Shown: in pieces, positions 1 through 10,548 of the stretch
Layout: every line of letters begins with the position of its first letter
Position numbering within the stretch: position 1 is the first letter of the stretch
NCBI GenBank assembly: GCA_012932865.1
Contig: SAXG01000037.1
Coordinates: forward strand, 186,001 to 250,000
Reading direction: 5' to 3'
Length of the DNA: 64,000 nucleotides
From: Amylostereum areolatum
Taxonomy: Eukaryota > Basidiomycota > Agaricomycetes > Russulales > Stereaceae
The notes under the pieces: model-generated
Told to the model about the DNA's origin: nothing
The model's input: only the letters and a program-made list of their open reading frames with translations
Databases searched by the model: none
Translations under genes and position numbers: made by a program

Positions 1-712
1 GACTTCTTCATGTACGGATGCCGCTGAATCACTTCAACGCGAGTGTGCGCGGTCGAGTGTGCGGGGTACGGCAGACCCATGTTGGACCCATGTTGTGTGC
101 GAGGCGGCGAGGGATTGAAGGCTAGCTGAGTAGGCCTGAGTGTTTCTCACAGCTCGTAATCCACCCCACCGTGCACGCACTTTGCTGCACTGCCGCGAGT
201 CCCACAGGTCGGCCTGAGGACGGCGGCAGCAGGGGACGAGCCTGGTTACTAGTACGAAAGAGCACGAACAGGACGCGGCGACGCGTCATACTTGGTTACA
301 TAAGCGGAAGCGGAGCGTTCATTGTGTCGGTCTCAAGCACATCGGAATCTATATTTTATTGCGTCCATTTCTCCCTGGGCATTTTTATCTGAAAGACAGT
401 ACATGCAAGGTGCTTCGTTCGAGATTTCGGCGGAGTAGGAGGACCGCAATCGATCTTCGGAATTCAAACAAGCGGGACATGTCACTCGCGCCTCGGTCTC
501 CGCCGAGCGCTTTCGGACTTGCACGCGGCAGAGCTCACACACTCACAACTCACCACAATATTTATGTGGCTCCCAAACGGAACATCTGGAGCCTAGGTGA
601 GGGTATTGTATCGTCCTAATTGGTGCTGAAGGGTCCCATGCAGCCTCCAATTGTCCTCGCCAAGGTCAATGGTGCTAGTCTACATAGTATCACTTCCTGT
701 CCCCGGTTCTCT
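1..712. other. No gene recognised; 3' flank of transposase
   Basis: No reading frame here looks coding and no terminal repeat of the neighbouring transposase was found. The end of the element to which that transposase belongs may lie here in decayed form or outside the window. Confidence 0.4.
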
Positions 713-3700
713 TCACTCCTCTTCAACTTCACGATCCTCTTCTTCATCTGCCGCTCCTTCATCATCATCCATTAACAGCATCATATCCAGGCCTGGTTTC
801 TCATCAAGAAAATAAAGAGACATGTTGGCCGGATTCTCGTGTTTCCACGGAATCATCGCCACCACGGACTGGATCTCTTTCACCTCAACCACAGCGAGGT
901 TTCTCTCCGCTTCATACAACGCCACCCAAAGAGTGTTGGAAGACTCTTGAAGCAATGTTTGATCCGGCTCCGAGAAGACAGATACAAGGGCGAACGTCTG
1001 CGTGATGTCGTCCTCCATCTGGGCATTGAAGTACGCTTGAATTTCTGCGATAAATCTGACGCCGTTCGAAATGATCTGACCACCCCAACAGTGCATCAAC
1101 AGGCAGGTCCTTTAACCAGAGCCACGTGAGCTACGTACCTTCACGTTGCGGCCAGCGGCGAATCTGATCCTGTCGGCGTTTACCTTCCTTCCACAGAGCG
1201 GTGCTGGTCTGGCCATTTGGGAGACGGAGGCGTGCCCATCGCTTATACCGCGGACGCCAACCTTCCTCAAGATCTATGTTAGACTTCTCCATGTAGGTTC
1301 GGATGGCGGCGGTGGCTTCATTGCGAAATGTGTGCGCGTAACGATCTTTTGCCGTGAGTAGAACAAATCCATCTCCTATATCATATGCACCACGTGGGAG
1401 GCGGCGTTCTTGATTATAAGGTCTGTCTGGTTCTATATCTGGGATCCCAACTTTGAGGGCATTGACGGACGCCCGACGGACAGCACGCTGCTCGAGATTG
1501 GCGTAGTAATGGTGGTCCTGCTTGATTTCCCGACCTAGGTTCCCGATAGTGTTCTCCAGGGTCCATTGCGACGCAAGTGCACCTGGGCCAATTCGCATAA
1601 CCTCGGGGGCGAGATGGGATAGGCCGTGGACGCACTGTCGCACGAAGTGAATCCTTTCAGGTTTCCCTTGGCAGTACAGCTCCTCAAACTCCTCGGTGAA
1701 CTCCAAGATTGCCCGGTGAGCGAGAGGTAATTGCTCTGCTCGTATGCTGCGCTGTTGTAGGATTCTGATCGCGTATACCAGCTTGCAGAAATGCTTCCAA
1801 TACACATGGGGAAGGATTCCGTGCAAGAGTGCCGGTCCCAGTCCAAAAATCCAAAGGCAGAATTCCCAGGCCTTGTATCCGCTGTTGATTGTTTCTGCAG
1901 GATCTCGAGGCGGGCGATCAAACGACCCCGGAAGATAGCATCGAGCCGCCGCTACCGCCGCTCCGTGCGCCTTCCAAACTGCACCGGTGAGGACCACCCA
2001 GTCCCATGTCTCCCTCGAGTCCTTAGGATCACAGTCGATTGTACCACGCCATAACGCGATAAGGAGTGCCGTAATGTTGAGAGTGAGGATATGCATAATG
2101 TCGATGGCAAAACAACCCGGGACACCTAGAAAGCGATTGCGCGGGAGCGCGCTGAAGACACTTGGCTTGCAGATTCCTGTGGCCTTGCGTTGTTCTTTGA
2201 ACTCAGCATTTGTCTGTGAGGCAAGTACTTTTTTGAGGTTCTCGTCATAATTGGCATCGGAACGTGTTGGAAGCTTGTAGACGTCGTACGATTCGTGATC
2301 GCAACCTGCAATGGAATAGCCAGGTGGTTTTTCCAGGGCAGGAAAGTAATGAGACGCCCCTTGCTTGTGACGTCCCTTGAGCCCACAGTAGAGACGACAT
2401 CCGTAGGCACCATGGTGGGGGACTTGTCCATTTATAAAAGCTAAACCGGGGCCGTCTGCAAGACCAAGGTAAAAATATATGTATGAAGTGTACACCTCGT
2501 TGATGCGAGCGTCCCACACACGCAGACCCTCCTTTTGAAGAGCAATGAGATGGTATAGCCCAGGAAACATGAAAGAGTCCAGGTTTTTCGGCTTGCGTGG
2601 TCCCCGAATGAGTCCCCCGATGATCACATACTTCTTCTTATAGCGCAGCTCTGGCGACAGGTTCATGTTGACCCAGATGTAGAACCAGCAGTCCGATTGC
2701 TTGTACCGATATAGCTGGGCACCGTCCCATGATGCCATCACTACAATATCGCGCTCGGAGAGGTCACCTCGGTCAACTGCAGCGAGGTAATCACTACCTG
2801 CATAGATGTCGTCATACATGTTGATACCCTCGCCACGCGCAAGGCCTTCACGGATCTGAACTGTGCACTCATGACGATGTCGCATGTTGACTGCCCCTTC
2901 TGGAGAACGATACAGCGCCTGGAGTTGTGGACCGAGGGGCAGAGTCAGGAATTGTTTGACGGGGTGCTGCTCCATTCGACCTGTCCTTCCGGTCGGTTTC
3001 ATGCCCCATCGTGGTTTCTTGCATTCCGGACATGCCTCGCGCTCAGAAAAGGGACCAGTGAACGCGACACAGGAGTCTTCGCACATGTCGGTCATGACAG
3101 GAACAACTCCCGAAAGAGCGGCAATCTTTTTTTTCATTTCGTGCAATGAGAGAACATTTGTCGAGGGTGTATGTCGGTGGATGGCATTGATAGAGTCAAT
3201 ATAGGAGTCGTTGGAGCCTGGGGTAGATGCGAGAAAGATATCCAAGCAGAGGCGATGGTCCTTGGACAATTCCGGCTGAAACTCATACGGGTCGACCATA
3301 CGAGCGCGCGCGTCCTCCGGTAGACAGTCAGACTCCATGGTTGCGTCTCTGAGTTCCTCTATAAACTTCAGGGCTGTCTTTAATGCGGGGAGGTGTGCGA
3401 CAATTGCGTCGGGCCCAAGGTCGAGGGGGCCGTTGGGTTGATCGTCTGGTACAGCGTCCGGTTGGATATGGCGCATTGTCCCGCCACCCTCGCGAGCCGC
3501 CTGCTCCTCGGCATGGTCGAAATCTGGAATGACTTCCTCCACTGCCAAGTTTTGAGCTTGAGGATCGTCTTGCGGACCCGATCCACGATTGTCGTGATCG
3601 CCAGCATCTGATTGTACGTCTGGACTCGACGCATCCAGACGCGGTACAGAAAGCCGTGGAGAGGCAGGCTGGATCTAACAGAGGGAAAGGATTAGCGTAT

Positions 3701-4411
3701 AACAAGCAGGAAGTAATCCTGTGATCTACCGGTGGGGGAGATGGTATGGCATTGTCATTGTCCATAGGCTCGTCTGAACCCCGTCTAAATCCATCTGCGA
3801 CGATGGCATGTTCGTCAACGGTCTCCTGACATTGCGAACACATCAGTGATGTTAAACTGAGAGTGTGTGAGGTGGAGACGTACATCTAAATACCTTGGGA
3901 CATTGGGCACCTCCGCTATGTCACCTTCGCCATCGCTTGCGTACATACTTTCCTACAATTCCACCGTATGAGGACATACCAAACGAGATGAGAGGATCAA
4001 TAGTACGCACAATTGAATCCCCTTCCGGAGTATGTGCAGGGTCAGTGACACTCGCATATAGCGACCGAGGGGCGTCCAGACGAAGTCGTTTTGCACCCCG
4101 GTCGTCTTCAGCCTCTCGTGGGGGTGTGTGATGATGCCGTCCCCTATCTATGTCGGAGTGTTTTAGTTATAAGATGCAGTATGTGAAAACATATACCAAA
4201 ACACACCTGTATCCATCTCATGTACGTCACCCCCATCGGTAGCACGATGTGCCGCTGACAGCGAGGTTTTCTGGGCTGCCTCGGAGTCCATATCCATGAT
4301 TTTCTTGTGGTTGTACCATGTTGTCCGAGAGACGCTGCAGAGGATCTTGCAGAATCGAGGACATTCGCACCAGAACATCTGCTTGTTGTGCTCCATATTG
4401 TAGGTACACAT
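713..4411 (-). pseudogene. CACTA/Plavaka-type (Tnp2-like) transposase, one frameshift
   Basis: Encodes a DNA-transposon transposase of the Tnp2/KDZ-related group, an RNase H-fold enzyme that would act on the ends of its own element in the nucleus. Read on the minus strand: an N-terminal exon (from 4411) with a short Cys/His segment (WCECPRFCKILCSVSRTTW), then small exons rich in acidic and Pro residues, then one long exon (about 3676 to 1139) with the family's CxECKKPRW knuckle, the SWDGAQLY motif, and the conserved GVPGCFAIDIMHILTLN and LEHTIGNLGRE-like (LENTIGNLGREIKQ) segments, and a final exon ending at 713. The last exon (ISNGVRFIAEIQ ... FLDEKPGLD) matches the usual C-terminus of the family. 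The frame breaks once near 1183-1192: ALWKE stops aligning and KVNADRIRFAAGRNVK continues one base later. The intron at about 1075-1138 then joins in phase. The break is either a real inactivating insertion or a sequencing error. The remaining coding sequence is well preserved, so insertion was probably recent. Confidence 0.8.
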
Positions 4412-4677
4412 CAGTACTTGGGCTTGGGGGATAGCTGAGGAAGTGGTGGGTGCAAACGAAGACGAAATTTTGTGAACGCGCCAAACACATTCACCGTCAT
4501 ATGACCGCGATCCTGCGTCCGTCTCTATTCATCTCTTTTCAATTCTTCAACAGACTTAAATGCCATCTCACACGGAACACCCAAGTTCCCATGGAACACC
4601 AAGCTTTATTCATGATGACCACACTACATGATTCATACTACAACATGGACCCCTCGGCCCCCCACCCACAGTCCCGT
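4412..4677. other. Short spacer upstream of transposase
   Basis: A 266-bp gap between two minus-strand genes. It would hold the transposase promoter and the 3' UTR of the upstream gene. No clear TATA box or terminal repeat is seen. Confidence 0.3.
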
Positions 4678-5435
4678 TCATATCCCCTCCTCCTTCACGT
4701 CTCCCTGTGGCGCAAGACATGTACGCTTCGCATCTCTACTGGGTGCCAAGTGCCCGGAGGCCGCGCACGTAGTACCATCGCGAGCCTCCGTGGCGTCGTC
4801 GTCGGACTCGAGTCCGAGCATCTGCAGGGTGGCCCGTCTCTTTCGCTTGCCTCTGTAGCGGCGTGGGCTCGGGGTCTTGAAACCAGCAGGATCCATTGGG
4901 TCTGGCGAGATGTCAGCCTGACCCAGGTCGATGTTCTCTATTAGACGGAAACACGTAGCGATATTTAGTAGGCGTCGAACAATGCGGACTGTGTACGTAC
5001 CTTTGCGATTGCGTGCATCCGCCTCCACACCAGTTGTGCTTTCTTTCACAGCAGAAGGTGGGATGGGAGGAACGGTTGACGGTGGAACTCCTATAGATGT
5101 GATTTAACCGTACGATGTAACTGTATACCAGAGGTACGCACCTGTTCCCGACACGGGATCTTCCTCTTTCACACCGACAGTCGCCGCCTTGCCTACGATG
5201 GGGATATGATTGGATACGGGCGAGCACGCGCCATCGAGACCTCCATGATCCTCTCGGAAGATGTGTAGCCTCTAGAGGAATCGTCAATAAGTAGGCATGG
5301 ATGGAGATCACAGAGATAGATACTTACAATGGGCCCAGCAAACTTGTGACCCCAGATGTCGATGAGCTCCAGGATATCAACGAAAGTCTCGGTGAGGATA
5401 TTTACGTTTGATTCAGCACGCGCGGCGGAAGACAT
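4678..5435 (-). CDS. Unknown protein with basic KRKRR segment, four exons
   Basis: Not recognised. The start at 5435 begins MSSAARAESNVNILTETF, a helical acidic N-terminus of 36 residues. Three introns with good GTAAGT/GTGCGT/GTACGT donors join exons in phase: GPI to RLHIF, then a Pro/Ser/Val-rich middle (GVPPSTVPPIPPSAVKEST), then a last exon with PSPRRYRGKRKRRATLQML and a long polar tail ending GDVKEEGI. Total about 190 residues. The basic cluster suggests nuclear location; this is inference only. The gene lies directly upstream of the transposase on the same strand, so it could be a cargo or accessory gene of that element or an unrelated host gene. Confidence 0.55.
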
Positions 5436-6181
5436 GTTGGATTGGGAAGTAGGATGGAGGAGCAAAAGTGCGTTGATGTTGTAGCGGGCGGAAGGAAAGG
5501 GGGCGGCGAAGGACCAAAACTAGAAGCATTCTCACGGAACAGCTAAGGCGCTCGACATCTGCAACGATGGAGACAAATCGACGAGAGGTCGAAGTCCGAT
5601 GCCGAAAATACTAGGGCAGACGGAAGATAGAGGGAGAGGATTCGACGCGGCAATCCCTCTGGCTCGCCACGATTACATTTTCATCAATTCCCACGACTTT
5701 TATTCCCTTTGATTCCCTCTCAATACGGTACGTTTTGACTGGGTCTCACAAACCGCGATCCCCGTATATCCCGACTCCCGACAAGGTACACGGACTCGTC
5801 TCATCCCCGGCTCGCGAGCAATCAGCCTGGAATGTCCATTGGTGGAAACACTGTCCTGGGGCTCCTCGGAAAGGGCAACCCCGACCCCGCGCCATCGCAC
5901 AGTCAGTGTATTACGGAGATCGCTGGCCAGGTTTGCGAACGAAATCTTCTCAGGGTGGATATGCCGGTATAGAGCGGAATACGTGGTGAGTGGGCTCCCC
6001 GGCGATTTATGCCACAGGTCTGAGCTCTGGATCAACGGTTCTCTTTTCAGTACGGAGCGCAAACCACCGGTACACACCCACCGCGTTCCATCAGATCTCC
6101 ATCGCATGCTCCCTCTTCGCAGAGGCCTCATATAGGCCGAGAGAAGGGGAGGGAAACAGAGTCACTCCCCTTCGCATCTCC
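5436..6181. other. Intergenic region between divergent genes
   Basis: This stretch separates a minus-strand and a plus-strand gene and should contain both promoters. It has pyrimidine-rich tracts and an AGAGAAGGGGAGGG run just before the oxidase start at 6182. No RNA gene or repeat was recognised. Confidence 0.4.
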
Positions 6182-8328
6182 ATGCTTTTCGCTGCAGTTC
6201 TGCCCGCAACCCTCCTCGCTCTCTCCCAGTTCACCGTCGCCGCATCGCGGTGCCGACGACGACCTGGCGACGCCGACTGGCCCACCAATGACGAGTGGGA
6301 TGCGCTCAATGGCGAGGTGGACAACAGGCTCGTCGCGGTCTTGCCGTCCGGAAAGGTCTGCGAGCACTTGAACTGCACCGACGCGCAGTGGGGGAGCGGT
6401 GTGTTTCGGAACGATATCCCTGGCCAGATGCTCGAAGTACGTCCCCTCTCCCCTTCATGTCGCCTTGTGCTCACGCTCGAACGCAGTACAACTGGGAACA
6501 AGTGCGTTCCGTCCCCCCTTTCCCTGGCCAACCCGTCTTACACTTCCATTTCGAAGGATTACACAGCGAACCCCCCTTCCATCTGTCTCCGCACTTCCGA
6601 GACCTGCGGTCAAGGGAACGTGCCGCTCTACGCCATTAACGCAACCACGCCGGCGCACATCCAGGTGCGTTCGCAGTTCCGCGTACTCGCAGCTTTCTTC
6701 TGATCCGTGCTTACCAACCCACGGCGCTCTGCAGGCCGGCGTGAACTTCGCCTCGAAACACAACCTTCGTGTGGTCATCAAGGCATCGGGTCACGACTAC
6801 CTCGGGCGATCGACCGCGAGGGACGCGCTGCTGCTCTGGACGCGCTACTTTGAGACCATCGAGTTCACGGAGTCGTTCGTGGTCAACGGCACGGATGTGG
6901 GCCCCGTGGTCACGGTTGGGAGTGGCGTGGGGCTGAAAGCGATCTATGCGGCGGCAGCGGCTCGGGGAAAGGCGTTCGTTGGGGGAACCGCCGCTACCGT
7001 CGTCCCTGGTGGAGGGTACTCGCAGGGCGCTGGGCATTCGGCGCTGTCTCCTTTGTATGGCCTTAGTGCCGACAATGTGTTTCGTACGTCGTTGACCCTC
7101 CCTTGGTCCTCGCTCGTCCCGCTGACAATAACATCGCAGAATACCAAATAGTCCTTGCTAACGGATCGCTTGTGACCGCGGACGACGTGTCGAATCCAGA
7201 CTGTACGCAAACCCACATTCCTTTTCTTTTCTTTGGATGCTGACGGAGCACAGTGTTTTGGGCCCTTCGCGGTGGCGGAGCGGGGTCGTGGGGCGTGATC
7301 GTCTCGATCACTCTCCGCGTCTACCCCGACCTCTCCGCGACGTTGCACCAGGCGAACATCGCCCTGAACTCGAGCACACAAGCGGGGGCGGTCATGGCCG
7401 CGCACGCACGACACATCTTCGACTACGACGACGCGCGAGCGGCTCAATACGCCTACCTGTACAACTCGCCGGCGGACGGGACGAGCCTCCTGCAGCTGAG
7501 CACGCTGTTCCCGAACAGGACGGCAGAGGACGCGACGGCGATGGTGCAGCCGTTCTTGGACGACGCGGTGGAGCAGGGCGCGGTCGTGGTGAACGCGACG
7601 ACGGTCACGGCCTCGCCGAACGTGATCGTGGCCTTTCCGGACGACCAAGGGGGCTACAATTCAATCTTGGGCTCGCGGCTGCTTCCGCCGGCAGTGTACT
7701 CGGACAACGCGACGGCCGTCGGCGAGGCGTACACGACCTTGCTGGACCAGGGGGCTGATTCGTGAGTGTGTTCTCTTTGGGTATCTGGGCATGCTTTTCG
7801 CTCATCGCGGTGTCCTCAAAAATGCAGGATTCTGTGCCATTTAGTCGCAGGGGGTGGGTCCGTTCGACTCGCGGGGACACCGCGGAGCGTTGACGTTCGC
7901 CTTTGACAGGAAAAGTCGCGGAAAACGCCAACATCGACTCCGCCGTCACCCCGAAGTGGCGTACGGCCAAAACCCACGTACGCTTTTTGCCCGGCTTGAC
8001 CGCATTCTATCCTCTGACCTCCCGTTTCAAGGTCATCGTGACCTACCACTGGGACGATTCCGCCACGCTGGACGAAGTCGAGGCTTTCAAACAAAAGTTG
8101 ACGACCCAGTCCGTCCCGGTGCTGTCCGCGCTCAGCGGCGAGGCGGACCCGGGCTCGTACTCGAACGAGGCGGATGTGCGCGAGCCGAACTGGAAGACGA
8201 CGTTCTACGGGACGAACTATGCCCGTCTCGAGGCGGTCAAGGCGGCGTATGATCCTGAAGACCTGTTCATCGTTGCAACGGGCGTCGGGAGCGATCGGTG
8301 GGACGCGCAGGGCATGTGCCGGGTGTGA
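6182..8328 (+). CDS. Secreted FAD-linked oxidase, berberine-bridge-enzyme type
   Basis: Oxidises small organic substrates with a flavin bound in a PCMH-type fold and oxygen as acceptor; probably secreted. The start at 6182 gives a signal peptide (MLFAAVLPATLLALSQFTVA). About eight exons join in phase to give roughly 580 residues. Visible motifs: VIKASGHDYLGRS, where the His is the usual 8-alpha-histidyl FAD attachment site; the FAD-fold segment VVPGGGYSQGAGHSALSPLYGLSADN; FWALRGGGAGSWG; and the C-terminal BBE segment SYSNEADVREPNW ... FYGTNYARL ... YDPEDLFIVATGVGSDRW. The Cys that makes a second flavin bond in many BBE enzymes is replaced (GGTAATVVPGGG), so a single covalent link is expected. 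Several NxS/T sites fit a secreted glycoprotein. The substrate cannot be told from sequence. Intact by eye. Confidence 0.88.
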
Positions 8329-8684
8329 GCGACGACAGGGTCAGGATGAGGGGTCTCGCGCGTTTGTATCTTTATTCTGTCGCATGAGGGTTCACGCTTT
8401 TACTGTACATACACCTACAAAAATCATTGGCATTCACATCTCCACCGAAAGAGTTGCCTTGCGCAGAAAGCGCCAGCTCAGCCTGCTGCCCCTCTGATCA
8501 GCGCTTTCGTCGCAGCGCCGCAGCGGTCTGCGTCACGGTCCCGCCGCCATCCCGCCGCCCCACCTAGCTGCCCTTCTGGGCACAATGCACGGCCACGATC
8601 ACAGTACGGAACCCGCATGTTTTTTCAGCGGCTGGCGCTTAGTCTAAGCGCGTCACAGGCTGTCCTAGGGCCTCCTCAGGACCT
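8329..8684. other. Intergenic region
   Basis: No gene seen. It holds the 3' UTR of the oxidase and the 5' region of the CFEM gene, including a GC-rich stretch near 8510-8580. Confidence 0.4.
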
Positions 8685-8707
8685 AAGAAGGTCGTACCGA
8701 CCTTCTT
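8685..8707. repeat. Perfect 10-bp inverted repeat before CFEM gene
   Basis: AAGAAGGTCG, a TAC spacer, then CGACCTTCTT form a perfect hairpin or dyad 28 bp upstream of the chosen ATG. It may be a protein-binding dyad or a 5' UTR hairpin. Confidence 0.6.
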
Positions 8708-8735
8708 GTTCTCCCACCACTACCTACTTGGGATC

Positions 8736-9519
8736 ATGTTCACCCTCAAGGCGTTCTGGCTTTTCACCTTCGCGTTTACTTTCTGTCTCGCACAGAACAC
8801 GACGGCGCCGCCTGCCTGTGCGACCGCGTGCGCCACAGTCGTCGCCACCGACGTTCAGTGCGGCAGCATGTGCGTTCTTTCCTATGTTCTATGTATTCCG
8901 GATTGGTATCGCTCGACGCTCATCGATGTGGCGGGGGGTCTAGCTCGAACACGACGTGCATATGCAACACGAACGTGCAGCAGTTCGCCACGCTTGGAGG
9001 GGAGTGTATCGGGAGTCAGTGTTCGTCGACAGACCTCGATGCGGCGAGAACGTATTTCGAGGGACTATGCCCTTCGCCATCGGGTGCGTTGTGGGCCCCT
9101 GCCTTGCTGTAGGGCGATCTCCTCATGAGTTGGTGGTGTTGGCGTTTTCAGGATCAAGCTCGGCGTCGGCGTCGGGTTCCTCAGGTGGGTTCATAATCCA
9201 TCCTACCCGTCGTAGCTCGCGCCGACCCCCCTCCCCAGCGACCTCATCCGGTAGCGCTGCCGCCTCAAGCAGGCCATCCGCCGCGTCGACCTCTATTTCC
9301 CAATCCGCGACGCGATCCCCCACGTCCGCCTCGCCCACCACGACTACGACCTCGCCCGCAGGATTGACGACGATTCTGCCGGGGTCTACGACCGCGAGCG
9401 CCCCTGCGTCCAATCAGACCGGGAACGGGGGTCTGTCGGCGAGGGGTGCGGTCACCGAGACTCTTCTTATGTGGGGTCAGTTTGGCGTCCTGCTAGCTGC
9501 GTGCGGTGTCTTCGTGTAG
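8736..9519 (+). CDS. CFEM-domain protein with probable GPI anchor
   Basis: Cell-surface protein of the fungal CFEM family, whose members bind haem or act at the wall and membrane. The second ATG at 8736 was chosen because it gives a clean signal peptide (MFTLKAFWLFTFAFTFCLAQ). Introns at 8870-8943 and about 9084-9151 join the Cys-rich domain in phase: CATACATVVATDVQC, then TTCICN, GGECIGSQC and FEGLC, giving the eight-Cys pattern. A long Ser/Thr/Pro-rich stalk follows, then a hydrophobic C-terminus (ETLLMWGQFGVLLAACGVFV) preceded by small residues, as in GPI-anchored proteins. A possible 36-nt intron at 9185 was not used because reading through keeps the Ser/Thr-rich frame. About 210 residues. 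Confidence 0.85.
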
Positions 9520-10548
9520 GTGCACCCATGGGCTGTACAGACTGAATTTCCTCTCTTTTTCTGTGTTTGATTCACATGTATTCGTGGAGCTCGCGGATGT
9601 ATTTGCTTTACCTATGACCACAGATTCTCTCGACATTGCGGGTGTGTACCCGGCAGCTTTACAACGTTCACGGAGTCGCAAAACCATGGCACCGCGTCAT
9701 GGCGGTAACCGTAACCCGAATTTCGCTTCGCCTCGTTCCTTTCATGTTCGCTGTGTGACCTTAACGGAGACATTCAGGTTTAACTCCCGTATTCCCCGCA
9801 GGGACGGCCATTCACTATTCACCCTTCAATAAAACTTGGCTGGCCGAGCCGCCGACAACCTTCCCTGGTGTGATTTCTTGCCCATGTTTTCCTTGCTGTG
9901 AAATCGCTCATCGGAAGCAATACCTAGGTGGCAAGTACGACGTCACCATCGCCGTCCATGGTATCCCTTCCAAGGTGGAGAACGCGCACCAGCAGATCCG
10001 TCATCGTTGGATGGGCACTGGGTCGTGCGGATGGCGGGTTGTATGAAGTCGTTCGGCCTGTTCGAATGGCTAAGCCCCGACTCCACCACTTACACACCCT
10101 CTGCGTAAAGCACTGTTTTCATTGCGTTTCACACATACAAATGCTTTCCTCGTTCATCACAATCTCCGTTATTTAACGCCAACTACACTTAGACTGGCGT
10201 CCTGACCCAATGAGGACATAATCCTGTACATCTCTCATTCTCTCTGGGTCCCTCATATGTATCTTCTGAGTTCTCGAAATGCCATTTTGCTTCACGTTCT
10301 AAGCGACACAGTGACGGCACGCTCGTCGCTACTTGATACAAACGTCCTAAGGTAAGTTACTTAGGGAGAAGTGAGTCACGGGTGCGGGCACGACGTGCGC
10401 CAGAACTGCGGTCTACGTTGTACCCTTTAGTTTCATGTTTCAACCACTATTCAATGGCGCTCCCACACCTTTCTTGCCTCCCTGCTACTTATCCTCCGCC
10501 TATAGCACTTGAAAGCCCTGACTCCCCGTCCTTGCGAAGGTAGACCCT
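9520..10548. other. Intergenic region, about 1 kb, possible gene remnant
   Basis: No intact gene found. A short codon-biased stretch at about 9931-10047 (GGKYDVTIAVHGIPSKVENA) follows an AG acceptor and could be an exon of a lost gene, but no continuation was found on either side. Confidence 0.3.

Noticed and set aside
6944..7648. Long minus-strand frame opposite the FAD oxidase
   Set aside because: Antisense shadow of GC-rich codons in the oxidase exons; the plus strand carries clear family motifs.
9185..9220. Possible 36-nt intron in the CFEM gene
   Set aside because: Too short for this genome and removal destroys the Ser/Thr-rich frame and the GPI-like C-terminus.
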